64,000 nt of DNA. Source: Durusdinium trenchii (Eukaryota > Sar > Dinophyceae > Suessiales > Symbiodiniaceae). Positions 9,700 to 20,886 of this stretch are shown in pieces. Where the stretch lies: assembly GCA_963970005.1 (NCBI GenBank), contig CAXAMN010023662.1:603864-667863 (forward strand). The letters run 5' to 3'. The notes under the pieces are model-generated. The model was not told where the DNA came from. It saw only the letters and a list, made by a program, of their open reading frames with translations, and did not search any database. Position 1 is the stretch's first letter. Every line of letters begins with the position of its first letter. The position numbers were made by a program, and so were the translations under genes.

Positions 9700-10921
9700 T
9701 TAAAAAATGTGATAAATCGTGGTATTCAAGCGACACTGGCTGTTAGAAGCATGTAGACAACAACTATGTTGACGCTACGTCATCCTTCTGGCGCTTCAAA
9801 CCACTTCTGACACGATCAGACCTTGAACATGTGTGTGTGTGTGAGAGATGTTCCAAATCAACTGCGTGTCTAAAGAGCAGACAACATTTGGTGGGTAAGC
9901 TCATGAGTGACATTATAGGTTCGGTATGCTTTGCCTCTGCAGCCCTTTTCACACACTACATCAGGAGTTTGAACTATCCCTCAGGTCCTTCCAGAGCGAC
10001 CATGACTGCGCTGGGAATTGCCAGCAAGTGGGTGGGCAAGCATCACGTGACACATGCAGAGGAATACACAAGGGATCGATACGGACAACAAAACTTGACG
10101 GCCAAGTGCCCACGACGCACCATCCTGGTTGGGTGCTTTGGTTGGTTGACTTTGCGTTGACGATGCAAACAAGGGATGGTTGCCGTGTAAGCCGAACAAA
10201 ATAAAACACAACTTATGATTCACTTCTAAACTGGTGACTTGTTCTCGCTAAGACTCCGCGCATCCAAGAGGACTTCGGGCGCCCCCACCATCCAAGCTGT
10301 GGCTGTTTGCTCCTCTGGATTTGCTGATCAGGGACATCCATCTAATCTGATTCACCACCTGAACACTTCATGACTTTCCAGGTTCTGAAAACACCACGGA
10401 ACCTCGGTGTATGTGTCTTTTCTCCGTGTCCCGAACATGGCCCTCTTTAATCACCGAACCCGAACAATCCAAACAAACATGTGTGCGAAGGACATGCCAT
10501 CCGTGCCATGGGGTGGACACCACTTGGGCGTCTGACTTGGCCCATGGCACGGGAATCCCAAGGATACATGAACATGTTGAAAGCCACTTGCTGGACAACG
10601 TTTGAATTGAAAAGGCAAAAAATACAGCATCATTCATCCCACCGCCCATATACTGTGACCAGTATTTCTCCGTCTGTGACGATAAATCGTTCTAAGGATT
10701 TGTGGGCAAAACCCTGCGCTTTTGCGTCTGTTTGGGTGTTCCTACACCCTTATTCTAGAAATATGGGAGTGCCTTAGGACAGGGAAAACCTTTGGTTTGC
10801 AGGTTTCCCCACCTCAACTCAAACCACACGTGGCGTAATGGCAAACGCATGCCTGAGCCTGAACTGAGATAACCGAGAACATAGGCCCCCCTTTTCTGTC
10901 GACCTGATCTCCGCTCCTCAG
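9700..10921. other. Mostly no gene seen; weak + island at 10256-10345
   Basis: Most of this spacer is lower in GC and interrupted by stops. One stretch near 10270-10345 on the + strand reads PPPSKLWLFAPLDLLIRD and has AG upstream. It could be an exon of the + gene that follows, but its phase cannot be fixed. A short GT run lies near 9831-9841. Confidence 0.3.
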
Positions 10922-11496
10922 CACCGACACCTGGTTCCGCTCCGTGTTCCAGCGTGATCTGCGCGGGCCAAGCGGCCAACCGTTTGCTCCGGGTGGGAGG
11001 CGTTTGCCAGGTCAGTGCAACAAATGGAACAACTGGGATGACTGGGATGGTAGATTGCCCAAGAAAGGCCCATCTATAGACGAAATCGTTCGTGCGTTGT
11101 TTCATGCGTTCTTCGCGTTCCTGGGGTGCCAAAGAAACTGTTGTTTGCAAACGTGTCAACTTTTTGTGTTGTAAACATGATGAAAAAGTTCCAAACTGTT
11201 TGGCTTTCCAGGAGGTTTCAAGAGCCCTTTTTCCAACAGGTGACACGAGTGGCTTGCAGGTGTCCTAGATTTCATCAGCCCATTCCCGTGTCAACAACAA
11301 CCTGTTTGCCCCATGTGGGGTTGATGCTTCTTTGGACGCTGCCTCCGGACGCCCTCAATCGCACCTGCACTCCCAAATCCCGGCTGAGCACGTTCATGTG
11401 GGCACCTGGAGACTGGAAGCAACGAAGCAACGAGGAGGGAAGCCAGCTGAGCATCCTGAGCCAAAGAAAACCAGCCAGCCAAAGGAAGCGTTTTGA
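10922..11496 (+). CDS. Two-exon coding segment, unknown product
   Basis: Exon 10922-11010 follows a ctcctcag acceptor and ends before GTCAGTG. It reads TDTWFRSVFQRDLRGPSGQP and is basic and GC-rich at third positions. It leaves one base of a codon. Exon 11279-11496 follows tttcatcag, takes up that phase exactly, and reads NNNLFAPCGVDASLDAASGR then AEHVHVGTWRL, ending in TGA. The intron is 268 bp. No known domain is recognised. Earlier exons should lie to the left. The second exon might end at an internal donor rather than the stop. Confidence 0.4.
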
Positions 11497-11901
11497 TGGG
11501 ATTGCTTCTATGGCCCCAACAACTCACCTCCAAATCTGTTCCATCCGGTGAAAAGAACAATACTGTTCGACAGGACCAGCGGTGAAAAAGCACTTCCGGG
11601 AGGAAGCTTTTGCAAGCAGGACCAGTGAAACGCTGAGGAGCAGTGGACCTTGGGTGGCCGAACACTGCAAACCTCTGCAACCTTTGAAAGCTGCACACAG
11701 TCTGTTGGTGCAAGACTTGTCCGGCGAGAGCGCCTGAGCGAAGGGTTCTTCTTTAAAAAAAAGCAGGCGCACTGCATACCATCACAACTCACATCCGCAC
11801 ATATCCAGAGTTCCATATTCTAAGCCAGCGCATCTTCATGATCTGCGCATTATCTTGGCATCCGTACATGTCCAAATCCTGACATGCACAGCTTCACATC
11901 T

Positions 11902-12078
11902 GCACATCTCTCTCTCTCTCTCATCTCTCATCTCTTTTCTTTCAGTTGCTTTCCTTTCCTTTCCTTTACTGTCTTTCTTTCTTTTCTGTCTTCCATAGTT
12001 TCTTTCTTACCTGCTTTATTTCTGTCTTTCTCTCCCTCTCTTTTCGGTGGTGTTATCATTCTTTCTCTTTCTTAGGCC
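11902..12078 (+). repeat. Pyrimidine-rich tract (CT and CTTT repeats)
   Basis: The stretch is almost pure C/T on the + strand. It has a CT run near 11908-11921, CCTTT repeats near 11951-11965 and many TTTCT blocks. The translated ORFs over it are Ser/Phe/Leu artefacts. It could form triplex DNA or act as an intronic polypyrimidine region, but no adjacent exon is evident. Confidence 0.7.
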
Positions 12079-12079
12079 G

Positions 12080-14181
12080 AGGGTGGTGCCGATATGTGCC
12101 GATGAGTCAGCCCTCTCGCACGAAATGAGGGTCAAGTGTCAGAAACTGGGGGAACATAGCGGTTTTAGATGCGTCCACGGCAAAATTGCACACAACGTGA
12201 CTTGTCAATATGCCATGAAGTATGATGCAGTGCTTCATAATCTTGCAGATCTTTTTGATTGGAGCCTGGACCCCCCGCAATCTTTTGCGTCGTGGCGGGG
12301 GGGTGTCGGACACGATGCGCCACAGCTAGCATCCAACGATCAGCAGTGCGCTCTGAAATCTCAATTGCCAGCGCATCCTCTGCTGACGCCGCACCATTGA
12401 GGCCTGGAGTCCATCTCGTTAGCCACACAAGGGCCTTCATTCAGGCTCATGAAGACCGGGTGTCCTAGGTAAACGCGCATTGGCGCTCGACCTGTGAAGC
12501 CAGTCACAAGCCACGGCACGTGATCTGATCCCCTCATGGATTGCACACAAGTGGCTCAGTTCGCCGCAACCATTGGGTGAACTTGACACCCACGGAATTG
12601 GAACTTTCCTTTGGGCGCGCACTTGAAAGAGCGCTTCGCAAGAGCAATGGCTGCTGAATTCTGCTTTTTCCACACAGCGATAAAGAGAGTTGGGTCACAT
12701 TATATGATAGGGCCAGTGTCCTTTATCGCGAAGGGTCGAGCCCACCGAGCAGCATCTGGTTCGCAGGGTATGGGGAGGCCGAGCCACGCTCGTATCTCTC
12801 CAACAGTGACCGCATCTCTGGGCCAAAGGCCCTAAAACGCCGCTTGCAAGCATTGAAGCTGCACAGCCGGCCCCGACGGCTCCACGGCTCCAAGAAGTGG
12901 GCTCCAAATGAACGGAGGGTGGCCAAGGTAGCCAAAGCCAGGTCACCAAGGTAGCCAGCGAAAAAACTGGCTAAGAGGAACCATTCGAGATATATCTTTC
13001 GGTCCCAACTTGCAGCCAACATGGCATACAAATTTGATCAAATTTGAATCTGCCGGTCGTATCAACAACCAACTTACAATCAAGCTACATGTTCCTTTCA
13101 TTTCTTAGAAGGTCTTACATAAACAAATTATATGCTATTACAACTGATATTACAACTATATTCATATAGCTAACCTGAAAAAGCAACCTGCCCCCTCACA
13201 TCTTCCCACATCTTCCGACGAAAAGTAAGGCGTGGGGGTGCCTTCAGGCCCCATCAAGCGAGGAACCAACGCTTGAGGCAGAGGGATTTGCTCCTGAGCT
13301 GAGTGAAGCACGAGGGTCCAGGGTGGGAGTGAGCACCAGCGGATCCACTTTCTTGATCCACTTCTTCCTAAAAAATCATGGGATCCCCTGGCGTTTCCCC
13401 AAGTCTCCGAGCGGGTTTGTGCTGTTAGTCATTGCTTTTGACAATGAGCTTATCATGGTCCAAAAGGAACCGTCTTTCCAGTATTGTTTGCCTGTAGGGG
13501 GGGCCCACCAAAGGGATATATAGGAGAACTCTCATAATGGATATTCCATGACATTCTAAATCTCCTGAAGCTTGGCACCCCAAAGAAAACATTGGACCTT
13601 CAATTGCAAACATGAGCAAACCATCTGAAACTCTCACCATTTGGATTCTGCACATCCCACCGTCATCCCACCGTCATCCCACCGTCCCACCTGTTTCACT
13701 CCAAAGAAGCTCCCAAATCCGATCCCTTCCGCAGCTCATTCCCATCCGTCCACTGGGTTCTCCGCGCCGTGAGTTCCACGCGTAAGGAGCTGAGTCTCGC
13801 CAGCTCCACCTGTTTGGGCACTAGTTCAACGAAGTGAGAACGGTTTATTACAGTGATTTCAGAGTAAATGGCACAAACCCCTACATGTCTTTTAGATGGG
13901 GGTCCATATAAACCATCTCTTGGTGATTGTGCCATCTACTCTGAAACCACTGTAAGTGAAATGGTTTCCAAAGAGAACGGTTGATTAAGTCACAGGCACT
14001 GCCTTCGGCTTCAGAGAAAGAGAAAGAGAAAGAGACAGAAAAATAGTGTCCAAAGTCCAAAGTTCGTTCTGCCCTTTACATGGGAGAAATGAGAAATGAG
14101 ACATGAGAGCCATCTGTGGATGTCCAATGGTTCCAAAGATGAGTGACGAAGTTGATTCGTGGCACATACCGACCCCTCGAG
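12080..14181. other. No gene supported; GAGAAA microsatellite at 14013-14035
   Basis: Short open frames on both strands (for example 12107-12440 and 12695-13031) lack splice-like ends and consistent third-position bias. A GAGAAA repeat sits at 14013-14035. I see no RNA gene or conserved domain here. Confidence 0.4.
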
Positions 14182-15377
14182 GAAGGCCCTCCCTGTCCAA
14201 GGACCCCTCCGTTCGCATCACAGCCTTCGCAACTTCGGGGCGCGGTGAATCAAATAAGATGGGCAGGGTCGAAAAGACGGTATGTCCAACAAAGTCTCAT
14301 GAAGTTTCCCAAAAACATGCACACTAGTGCGAGACAAACACATGTTTCTCATTGCTTCTCTGGGCGGTCAAAAGAAGCACGCCTGGGCCTCCCTCCTAAA
14401 ATATCACAAAGAAAGCCCCGACCGCTCCAAACCTGGATATCCTCATGAAGCTGTTCCAAGTTCCAGATGCCTTCCTGAAGAAGCAAAAGCAAATGCCTTT
14501 GACTGCGATTCTACGATTAAAGTCAAAGGAGTTCCAAGTTGACTGGCGAAACTCTGCGGACGGCAATGTAAAGATTTAAATCAAATTCTGTGGAGAAGCA
14601 ATTGAAGCTGGAAGGCGTATGCAATGCGTTCACTGCCATGTGATGGTCTTTGTGAAACACAACGATCGAAACACACCGGTCAGTCTCAAGCCATTGGGGT
14701 GTTGATTTGGGTCTTTGATGGTCTTTGGGTGTTTTGAAGCCTGGATCCTTGACCCAGCTTGAAGCAGCCGTCGTCGAGGTACCCGTCGCAGAAACCCAAC
14801 AAACCCCGGGAGTAGGATGTACTCCGAAACCAATTGCCCGTTTGATTGGACCAGAAAGGACCGGAATCTGACACAACTTGGGTGGTGCAAATGCGAAGCT
14901 GGAATTTGGAAGATGGAATGATGGAATTGCCGCCTTTCAGAGCTGAAACGCGAAACCACATGGCGTCTAATGAAGTGAACTCCAGTGGTTTTGTCCATTC
15001 AGGCCTTTCGAACTAGCAAGCTCCATGGGTGGAAGTGAGGCTGAGTTCGCCAAGCGTCTGGAAGAAAGGTGAGAAGTTCCAGCTGAAGATTGGAGACACG
15101 TCCCACTAGCTGGTATCTTCGAAGGAAGAATGCCAGGTGGTAGAGCATTCCATCTTTCAGCTGTTTGCAATAGTCATGGCTGAGATCCTCAGTCTCCAAA
15201 CATGACGGACGTTTTGAATTGTTGTTCGGACCTAGCTGTGCCAGTTTGCTCATCCCCGACAGGAGATCCTATGGAGATCCTCGATCCCCAACAAAAACCA
15301 GAAGACGTGCTCGACCGTCATCTCTTGTCCCCCACAAACAGATTTGCGATGATAAGCATGTCGAGACATTCTATTGA
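14182..15377 (+). CDS. Five-exon coding chain, unknown product
   Basis: Exons 14182-14244, 14467-14567, 14768-14811, 15003-15068 and 15263-15377 all have AG acceptors and GT donors, and every junction keeps codon phase (1/2, 0/0, 2/1, 2/1). Pieces read PSVRITAFATSGR, AFLKKQKQMPLTAILRLKSK, PSSRYPSQKPNKPR, FELASSMGGSEAEFAKRLEE and HKQICDDKHVETFY before a TGA at 15375-15377. The protein is hydrophilic and basic, with a short helical acidic-basic segment. No family is recognised. Upstream exons are missing. The stop lies 4 bp from the stop of the convergent CCCH gene. Confidence 0.42.
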
Positions 15378-15380
15378 CCC

Positions 15381-16425
15381 TCAAAGACTCAAAGAGTTTA
15401 TCAAGTCCTGGGGAGACTGACAGCAAGAAAACGTTGCGAACTCCAAGACCAAAGGGTCCATTTGCGAGACCACACGTGCGCCCGCTTCTCTTCCCGTGAG
15501 ACGCTGCTGACTTGAAGACCTCTCTCGACTCGAACTTCTCGTCCTTGTATCAATCTCCCGGCCCTCTGGGTGATCGAACCAGCAATTTACCCTTGTGCAA
15601 TCGTAGCCCTTCCAGCACTTCCCTTTCCCTCTTCCTTTCCGGTCGTTCCAAGCCCCTCCTCCCCTCCGCGCCAGCGACACCTCCGCGGACACCGCGCGCA
15701 CATGTTCCTCGCTTCCGTGCCCATCGATGGAGCGGCCGTCTGGATGATGGAACCAGCAATCCACACGGGAGCACTCGTAGCCATACCAGCAGAAGGCCTT
15801 CCCTTTGCCTTTCTGCAGCCCCCCTGCCTCCCTTCCCCTTGGCTTTCCCCTTCCCCTTCCAGGATGAAAACCGGTTCTCGTCGAAAGAAGCTGAACGAGC
15901 TCTAGATGTGGAGCGCCAGTCACGGTCTCTCTCCCGGCTATCTGGGCGACCCCGAGTTGAACCCTCGATGCCCGAGCTGCGGCTTGAACCACCGTGGCTG
16001 GCACCCTTGCCTTTGCCCTTTTGCCGATGGCTTGAAGCAGCCTCACCGTCGCCAAGTAATGCGTCGTCAGGATCTCCATTTGAGCCACCTGTGTCAACCG
16101 CTTGGTGGTGTGAGGGATAAAGTTCATGCTCGTTGTGATCTTGCTCCTCACCTTGGCTGCGCGCACACACTTAAAACTTAAACACTGTTCCGTGTGGGAG
16201 CTACTTGGATGATGACCTAAAAAAACACGCTCTGCAAAGCATCACAAAGCATCACAAAGCCCATTGAGTCTGTTTGGTTTTAAGGACTCTTCATCTTCAA
16301 CGATGCTCTTGAAGCAGGGAGGTCGCTCATTCCGATGCTCGAGGGCGGATGGTCATCGGCCCCAGGGTCCCTCTCTGGTAGCACAGCTTCGGCATCCGAA
16401 GCTTCTGCAACATCCGCGGTGTGGC
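15381..16425 (-). CDS. Tandem CCCH zinc-finger protein with Gly/Lys linkers, frameshifted
   Basis: Exon 16425-16288 reads HTADVAEASDAEAVLPERDP and ends at a GT donor in phase 1. It joins in phase to an exon beginning at 16151 (ccaag|G). That exon carries Ser/Arg and GKGKGK linkers, then two fingers of spacing CX5CX4CX3H: CWYGYECSRVDCWFHH and CWKGYDCTRVNCWFDH. Such fingers bind RNA, as in Nab2-like proteins. The two halves lie in different frames and are joined by a six-G run (minus strand) near 15818-15823; five Gs would restore one frame. This is either a homopolymer error or a real mutation. The frame runs to a stop at 15381, although splicing before it is possible. Confidence 0.6.
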
Positions 16426-17216
16426 CTCAAGAGCCGGGGCCTCTTTTGGCCCAAGATGGCCCGAGTATGCAAGATCAACAATGCTACATCTTCCTTGGTA
16501 TGGCAACTTTTGGTTGTTTCGAACAAAGCATATCAAGTTTTGGCAGTCTTAGGATGTCTTAGGGATACATACCCGGCTGTCTTCGGTAATTACAACTATA
16601 AGCAAAAAAGAGTATAGGCCTGAAGCACCGAGGTGGCACAACCTCCAAAGACATCTAAAATTTACAAATCCAGGGCCACGACCAGAAGACGGTGCGAAGA
16701 TACGAACACTGAACACGTCTTTTGGGAGATGGCGACCAGATATCTCTTTCACTGTGTTTTTTGGGGAGAAGATCCACGACCAGCTCAAGGCGGCCGGAGG
16801 CACTTGAGATTTCATATTTGGATCGCTGAGCGATAAAGTGTGGTCACTAGTGTGGTCTTCTTTTTTCTCTCGCCCCAATAAACCACGGAGGTGCGTAAGT
16901 CATGTATGAATCAAGCACATGGAGGTGCATGGAAGCATCAATCAACCCATAGTGATATGAAATATCAAGCTCTGGAGCTTCTCATGTTGCTCGGAGATCG
17001 ATTCCGGTCTCCAGTTGTTTCGCCTTCAAAAACCAGAAACTGCTGGAGTCGGGTGCCCGCTCGAACACCTATGAAAATCAACGTCTCGTGTGGCACTTGC
17101 TTGAACGGTACTTTCCAGATAACAGTTAACAGCTTCATGAAGCTTCGTTTCCGAATCCATCGCGCCAGTCTCTGCCCAAAAGTTGGAGTGGCACACCCCT
17201 ACCATCAAACAACCGA

Positions 17217-17494
17217 ATGCAACGGCCTTCACTTCATTTCACTTCCTCCGGCGCCACCGCGCCTTCCACCACTTCTTCCACCGGAAGCTCCGGGGCTTCC
17301 GAGGAAGTCGCCGGGCTCGCGCCGGACGCTCCCCCGCGCGCAGCTCCACCCGCGCGGCCGCAGCGGAAGAGGCGTGCCAGGGAGGTGAGGTAGGCACGGC
17401 CTCGCCAGCTGAGCCGAAGACACGGAGGGACACCGAGGACCCGAGTTTGGAGAAGAGCTTCGCACGATGGGAAGTTCCTTCAGATGGAGAGTAA
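17217..17494 (+). CDS. Possible first exon, Ser/Thr/Ala/Pro-rich protein with basic cluster
   Basis: ATG at 17217 starts a GC-rich frame reading MQRPSLHFTSSGATAPSTTS and later PARPQRKRRARE. It ends in phase 0 at 17384 before GTGAGG, a good donor. Directly after, another frame reads SPAEPKTRRDTEDPSLEKS and stops at 17494, with the same Ser/Pro/Glu/Arg character. Either the second part belongs to the same exon after a one-base indel, or it is a shadow. The basic run could be a nuclear localisation signal. No family is recognised. Confidence 0.4.
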
Positions 17495-17684
17495 CTCAAA
17501 CGATTTGGTTCAAGTTGCTGGCACCGTGGCTTTGGGCACGCGGAACAGCCGCAGAAGCCGCCATGCTGCGAAAGAATAAAACAGAAAAGAAATGTGCTAC
17601 AGTTTAGAGAAGGACGAAACCAAACATTTTTGTATTAATACATATTGTCTTTGATGTGTCTCACATCTGTGTGTGTGTTTCTGA

Positions 17685-17945
17685 CGTCTTGGGCGGGAGC
17701 ACCTCCAAGTTGTGGGAGCAAACCCCTTGGATAGAGTTGGTTTGGTTGGTGAATCCCTGAGAATACAAATATCATGTGGTACAGGTACGGTAAATGCCAA
17801 GGCGTATCCTAAACTTCCCAGTGAACCACAACGATATGGAGCAGTGGCCTGCCTCAATGAATTGTCAAGCCCATCTGCTGTGAGCAAATGCCAGCGGGTT
17901 CTTTCCTCAGAACCGACTGTTTATACCTTCGGTTCCCGAAACTAA
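17685..17945 (+). CDS. Weak coding island, unknown
   Basis: An ATG-less + frame of about 87 codons reads LQVVGANPLDRVGLVGESL and later KLPSEPQRYGAVACLNELSS, then TAA. It has AG upstream at about 17700, but third-position bias is weak. It could be an exon of the gene starting at 17217 or a chance frame. Confidence 0.2.
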   Translation, partial: RLGREHLQVVGANPLDRVGLVGESLRIQISCGTGTVNAKAYPKLPSEPQRYGAVACLNELSSPSAVSKCQRVLSSEPTVYTFGSRN

Positions 17946-18067
17946 CCTCATAGCGATGGCCTCCAACCTACTCTCGCGATGAGAATCATGTAGAATGTAG
18001 AATCATTGCTTCCAACATCTTCCAACAGTCACTGTCTGAAACAGGCTTCACAGCACTAATCCAAAGT

Positions 18068-18119
18068 GTATATATAGGTAATAATAGGTGTATATATATA
18101 TAATATATATATATATATC
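18068..18119. repeat. TA-rich microsatellite
   Basis: The sequence is a run of TA dinucleotides interrupted by AATAATAGG and AATA. Similar TA-rich stretches recur near 26870, 28595, 29140, 43240, 43310, 46560, 52740 and 62490. Confidence 0.85.
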
Positions 18120-18302
18120 TGTGTGACCTTGACTCCAACGTGTGCTTGATCTGCAGGTGCTATATTTTCTTGCCAGCTTCCTCCCGCACCAAGTCCAGCT
18201 AGTACCATTGAGAACCAGCATGTATTGATTTGATGCTTCCCCCATCCTGGTAGATCTAGTGGGAAATCAATTGATAGACTCACCTAAATTCGGTTGTACA
18301 AT

Positions 18303-18602
18303 ATGGAAAAACTGCTGAATCATCTGCGACGGGATCCGCAACTCAAATGTCTTGTTAAGCCTTCAAAACGGCTTGATCTGCAGATTGAAGAAGAATGTGT
18401 TCATCTTGTTGCATGCCGGGCCCCAGTGTCGCTTCAAAAGCTAGGCAAACCTATAACTTCATATGAGGATGCCTGTCCTGTGGAGACTTTGGTGTTTGAC
18501 TCGGCTCCAACACAATCCGCCAGAATCGGTCAATCGGTCAGATCTATATCTTTCTGTCGGGTGTGGCTGGAAATTGCCGCCAACAAAACATCACACATCT
18601 GA
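18303..18602 (+). CDS. ORF of 99 residues from ATG, unknown product
   Basis: ATG at 18303 opens a frame reading MEKLLNHLRRDPQLKCLVKP, then LDLQIEEECVHLVACRAPVS and VWLEIAANKTSHI, with TGA at 18600-18602. The mix of charged helix and hydrophobic positions looks protein-like. Third-position GC is lower than in the other islands, so it may be a chance ORF, a young insertion or an unspliced gene. No domain is recognised. Confidence 0.3.
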   Translation: MEKLLNHLRRDPQLKCLVKPSKRLDLQIEEECVHLVACRAPVSLQKLGKPITSYEDACPVETLVFDSAPTQSARIGQSVRSISFCRVWLEIAANKTSHI

Positions 18603-18842
18603 TTGAAGAGCCACATCACGTCCTCTTTTGAGAGAATAGACCGTTATGTCTTAGAAACGCCCTGTGTTTCGTCACCGCCAAAAGCAAGGGTTGCTGCCAA
18701 AGCAAGAAAATCCCAGCAACCACCAAGCTTTCATCTACACTCCCTGGAAGTCGAAAATGGTCCCTATAGAATGACCATTTCCCTCTACACAGGTGGTTTT
18801 CAACCACTTCCATCATTCTTTCACTGCACGTGTCCCCAAAAG

Positions 18843-18981
18843 GTGGCGATTTCGAATCCCGCCGCACATCCACGCTGCATGCGGTCCACTTTTCCCCCTC
18901 GTCACCGAGCGGCCTCGCGAGAAGGGCTACGAGTTGGAAGGACTGCAGGGTGGTTGGTGGAACCATCAAGTCGATGGATAG
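18843..18981 (+). CDS. Candidate exon, unknown
   Basis: The frame follows an AG|G acceptor (ccaaaag|G) and reads WRFRIPPHIHAACGPLFPLV then TERPREKGYELEGLQGG, with stop TAG at 18979. GC is high at third positions. A donor may instead lie near 18952. The minus strand is also open over part of this stretch, with a less natural composition. Confidence 0.25.
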
Positions 18982-19970
18982 GAAATTGTTGGTAGAGATT
19001 TCATCAGCGAATGATCTGTTTGGAATGCAAAAGTCCTGCTTCTGTCCTGCTTGGTGAAATACATATGAAAGGGCTAGTGTGAACACTCCCTACTCTTTGC
19101 CAAACGATTTGCTAGTAATTACCGTACGCCCGGGCCGCCCATGTCTCTGATGTCTGTCTTGTTTGGCACTGCCTGACGTCAATTTACCAGATTGAACCCC
19201 TGATGCCATCCCGGACTGCATCCCTCAACAAGCCCAACTGAGTCAATCCTGGCAACATCCGAACGAACCATTCGCGGGAACTTCCCTTCGCGCTTCGCAC
19301 TCTAAGCGCGCAGCATCTCATCCTCATCACTGTCCAGTCCTGGGAGGGGCGCTGGGCTCGCTGGGCTCGCTGGGCCGAGGGAAACGAGGGAAACGAGAAA
19401 TGGACCAAAGACTCGACGGAACCGACTAAGTCAGTCGAGTCTGTAGCCCTGCTTCGTTCTCCATGTGTAAGGCGGCCATGAGTTCATGCTGTTCCTCAAA
19501 TCGAATGCCTTGTGGAAGAATCGTTGCTCAGGGGATCTGGAGACCAGTCGCCGTGTGGTGGAACACCGTTGTGGACCAGTCGCCTCAGTTCTACAAAACA
19601 CGTGGACCAGTCGCTCAGTCCAACTGGTCGGGTCCTAACGTTCCAAAAAAGTGAAGTATACTTGGAACAAATCATCTCGAACAAATGTCTGCTTGGAGAT
19701 CCAAGCATCTTCACTGACCATATATATATACTATGTTTGGATCATCTTCAAGATGTTATCAAACAAATGTTTGCTTGGAGACCTCATCTCATGAAATCTG
19801 CCCATCTTGAGAACATCTCATCTCACACCCACGACGGGCTGCTGACATCACTCTTCATGGAGTGGCCAACGCACCACTCCAGCGGCGCTGTTAACCCGCG
19901 CGACATCAGGAGCCCACGCCCAATGACTTGCACAAAGCCTGATACTTGGGGTTCGGCCTCGGGCGCCCAG

Positions 19971-20058
19971 GAACCGCAACCCCTCAGGCTGGGGGCCATT
20001 CCCCGGACCAGGTGCCAACACAAATTGTCCAAGCATTGCGCCTGACGTTGGACTTTGG
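19971..20058 (+). CDS. Candidate exon with clear splice boundaries
   Basis: An acceptor ggcgcccag|G and a donor GG|GTAAAG bound an 88-nt frame reading TATPQAGGHSPDQVPTQIVQ then ALRLTLDFG. It enters with two bases and leaves with two. The second half looks like an amphipathic strand or helix. There is no known domain and the neighbouring exons are uncertain. Confidence 0.35.
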
Positions 20059-20433
20059 GTAAAGTAGGAGGAATCTTCGAAGAGCCATAATGAAAATTCC
20101 CTGCAGTGTGTCATTCAAGGGTTCCTCCAAGTAAATAATCAAGGAGCTTCCTCCAAGCCATGGTCAAAGATTGTCTGTCAGATCTCTAGCACTCTCTCAG
20201 CGACAGGCTTTGGTGCATAAGTCCTCATGCTACTGCTTGTCATTAACACCACCGCCACCACCACCATCATCATCGTCGGCAGCAGCAACAAAATCAACAG
20301 CAAGCTTGACCCTCAGCATGCTTCTTTTGGAGTCCAATTGCTGGACACCTGGCCCAAATGGACCCACAAAAGGGCCCTGGCAGGATATCATCAACCTCCG
20401 GCTGCCTATCTTTTCTCCTCGCACCGTCCAAAG

Positions 20434-20556
20434 ACCGGCGTAGACCGGTGGCCCCTGGCTTTCCGCGCTGTTGAGCGACGGACCGCGGCACGTGCATGTC
20501 GAAAGACTGTCAAGACCATGACTGACGCATCTGGGAAGGGGCAAAACTTCTCATGA
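20434..20556 (+). CDS. Candidate terminal exon, unknown
   Basis: A GC-rich frame reads TGVDRWPLAFRAVERRTAAR then ACRKTVKTMTDASGK, ending in TGA at 20554. AG at 20432-20433 precedes it. It is basic and helix-like. Phase does not match the exon ending at 20058, so another exon or another frame is needed. A CCA-rich microsatellite lies near 20250-20275. Confidence 0.25.
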   Translation, partial: TGVDRWPLAFRAVERRTAARACRKTVKTMTDASGKGQNFS

Positions 20557-20738
20557 GACTTGGGGACCACTTGGGCATATCATGGTATATCCCATTGCCA
20601 TCCATTGCCAGTAACAGTGGATGATGGTGATTGAAAGCCATGATACTCTTTTGCCGATGTTGCGAACGATGGCGAACGGACACGACTTGAAGACTTGGAC
20701 CCCCCCAAAACATCCGTTCTTCGGCATTGGAGTCCCGT

Positions 20739-20769
20739 GGGGCCCCACCACGGGGCCTGGTGGGGTCCG
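20739..20769. other. Inverted repeat hairpin
   Basis: GGGCCCCACCA and TGGTGGGGTCC flank a short GC-rich loop, with one mismatch in eleven. No adjacent gene explains it. Confidence 0.5.
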
Positions 20770-20886
20770 GTCTTGGGTGTCTTTGGAACGTTCGAAGGGC
20801 TGAGCCGTGGTGGTTGTACTACAAAAGACATGGGCCGACCAGGTAGCGCCTGCGTGTGTCAAGACCACCAAGTAGCTTGCGTCCAA

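Noticed and set aside
15512-16170. 202-codon + ORF opposite the zinc-finger gene
   Set aside because: Ser/Pro-rich shadow of the CCCH gene; the minus frames contain two exact CX5CX4CX3H fingers.
19512-20045. 177-codon + ORF
   Set aside because: Starts at GTG, contains a short GGACCAGTCG repeat and overlaps a better-bounded exon in another frame.
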